Shown here: positions 13,882-13,989 of the stretch, piece after piece | Layout: the number at the start of each line of letters is the position of its first letter | How positions within the stretch are numbered: position 1 is the first letter of the stretch | Assembly: GCA_018399915.1 (NCBI GenBank) | Contig: JAGYNW010000033.1 | Location: 1-13,989 of the forward strand | Reading direction: 5' to 3' | Length of the DNA stretch: 13,989 nt | DNA from: Candidatus Omnitrophota bacterium | GTDB taxonomy: Bacteria; Omnitrophota; Gorgyraeia; Zapsychrales; Zapsychraceae | Made by a program: the position numbers and the translations under genes | The notes under the pieces: model-generated | The model's input: only the letters and a program-made list of their open reading frames with translations | The model's database searches: none | Told to the model about the DNA's origin: nothing

Positions 13882-13989
13882 TTGGAAAATAAATCCTTCA
13901 TTAATTTTAGAAAGGGGACGACGCATAGTAACCTCAAAGTTTTTTTGCTATTTTTCTTGTTGGGTTTTCTGATTTACGGCAATACCCTT
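13882..13989 (+). CDS. Start of a membrane protein, cut by the window end (TTG start)
   Basis: An open frame runs from after a TAG at 13867-13869 to the window edge. Its only ordinary start is TTG at 13882, giving 36 residues: a polar, basic N-terminus (MENKSFINFRKGTTHSNLK) and then one hydrophobic helix (VFLLFFLLGFLIYGNTL). The positive charges before the helix predict a cytoplasmic N-terminus. There is no clear Shine-Dalgarno before the TTG. An attractive AAAGGGG at 13911-13917 lies inside the frame but no start codon follows it at a good distance in this frame. The helix ending in YGNTL reminds me of the first helix of TPR-containing or PMT-like membrane proteins, but too little is visible to name it. 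Confidence 0.45.
   Translation, partial: MENKSFINFRKGTTHSNLKVFLLFFLLGFLIYGNTL

Overview
The window looks like a chromosomal segment of an anaerobic, Gram-negative-type bacterium. The evidence is a full-length pyruvate:ferredoxin oxidoreductase, a lipobox lipoprotein, surface-sugar genes and a hybrid histidine kinase with a separate Hpt protein. The overall style (small two-helix membrane proteins, a GT-C type glycosyltransferase, a WbpB/WbpD-like sugar pair) reminds me of Candidatus Omnitrophota or a related lineage. That is an impression from memory and could not be tested here. No rRNA, tRNA, CRISPR array, integrase, transposase or prophage gene is visible, and the coding is dense and ordinary in layout.

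Layout. 2-358: C-terminal part of a polytopic DsbD/CcdA-like membrane protein cut by the window edge. 359-549: leader region with a good sigma70-type promoter and a hairpin. 550-4098: nifJ-type PFOR, followed by a strong hairpin terminator (4111-4159) and, directly abutting it, a perfect 16-bp inverted repeat with a 2-nt spacer (4160-4193). 4248-4823: class I SAM methyltransferase. 4853-6639, minus strand: a two-gene unit of a one-helix membrane-anchored protein and a GT-C-like polytopic glycosyltransferase, overlapping by ATGA. 6640-6852: divergent promoter region. 6853-10791, plus strand: six tightly packed genes, namely a sugar-nucleotide dehydrogenase (Gfo/Idh/MocA), a left-handed beta-helix N-acetyltransferase, a GT2 glycosyltransferase, a small lipoprotein, a SpoU/RlmB-type RNA 2'-O-methyltransferase and an HD-domain protein. 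10897-13856: a three-gene signalling unit of a small integral membrane protein, a soluble PAS-PAS-PAS-HisKA-HATPase-REC hybrid kinase and an Hpt protein. 13882-13989: start of a further membrane protein, cut by the window end.

How the genes fit together. PFOR is a stand-alone transcription unit for central anaerobic metabolism. The minus-strand pair and the first three genes of the 6853 operon look like cell-surface glycan assembly: making a modified UDP-N-acetyl sugar and transferring sugars in the cytoplasm and at the membrane. The rest of that operon is housekeeping (RNA methylation, HD hydrolase). The signalling cassette is the most system-like part. The kinase has no membrane segment, while the translationally coupled gene in front of it encodes only membrane helices, so the two may form a split membrane sensor feeding the Hpt protein. 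No response regulator with an output domain is present in the window.
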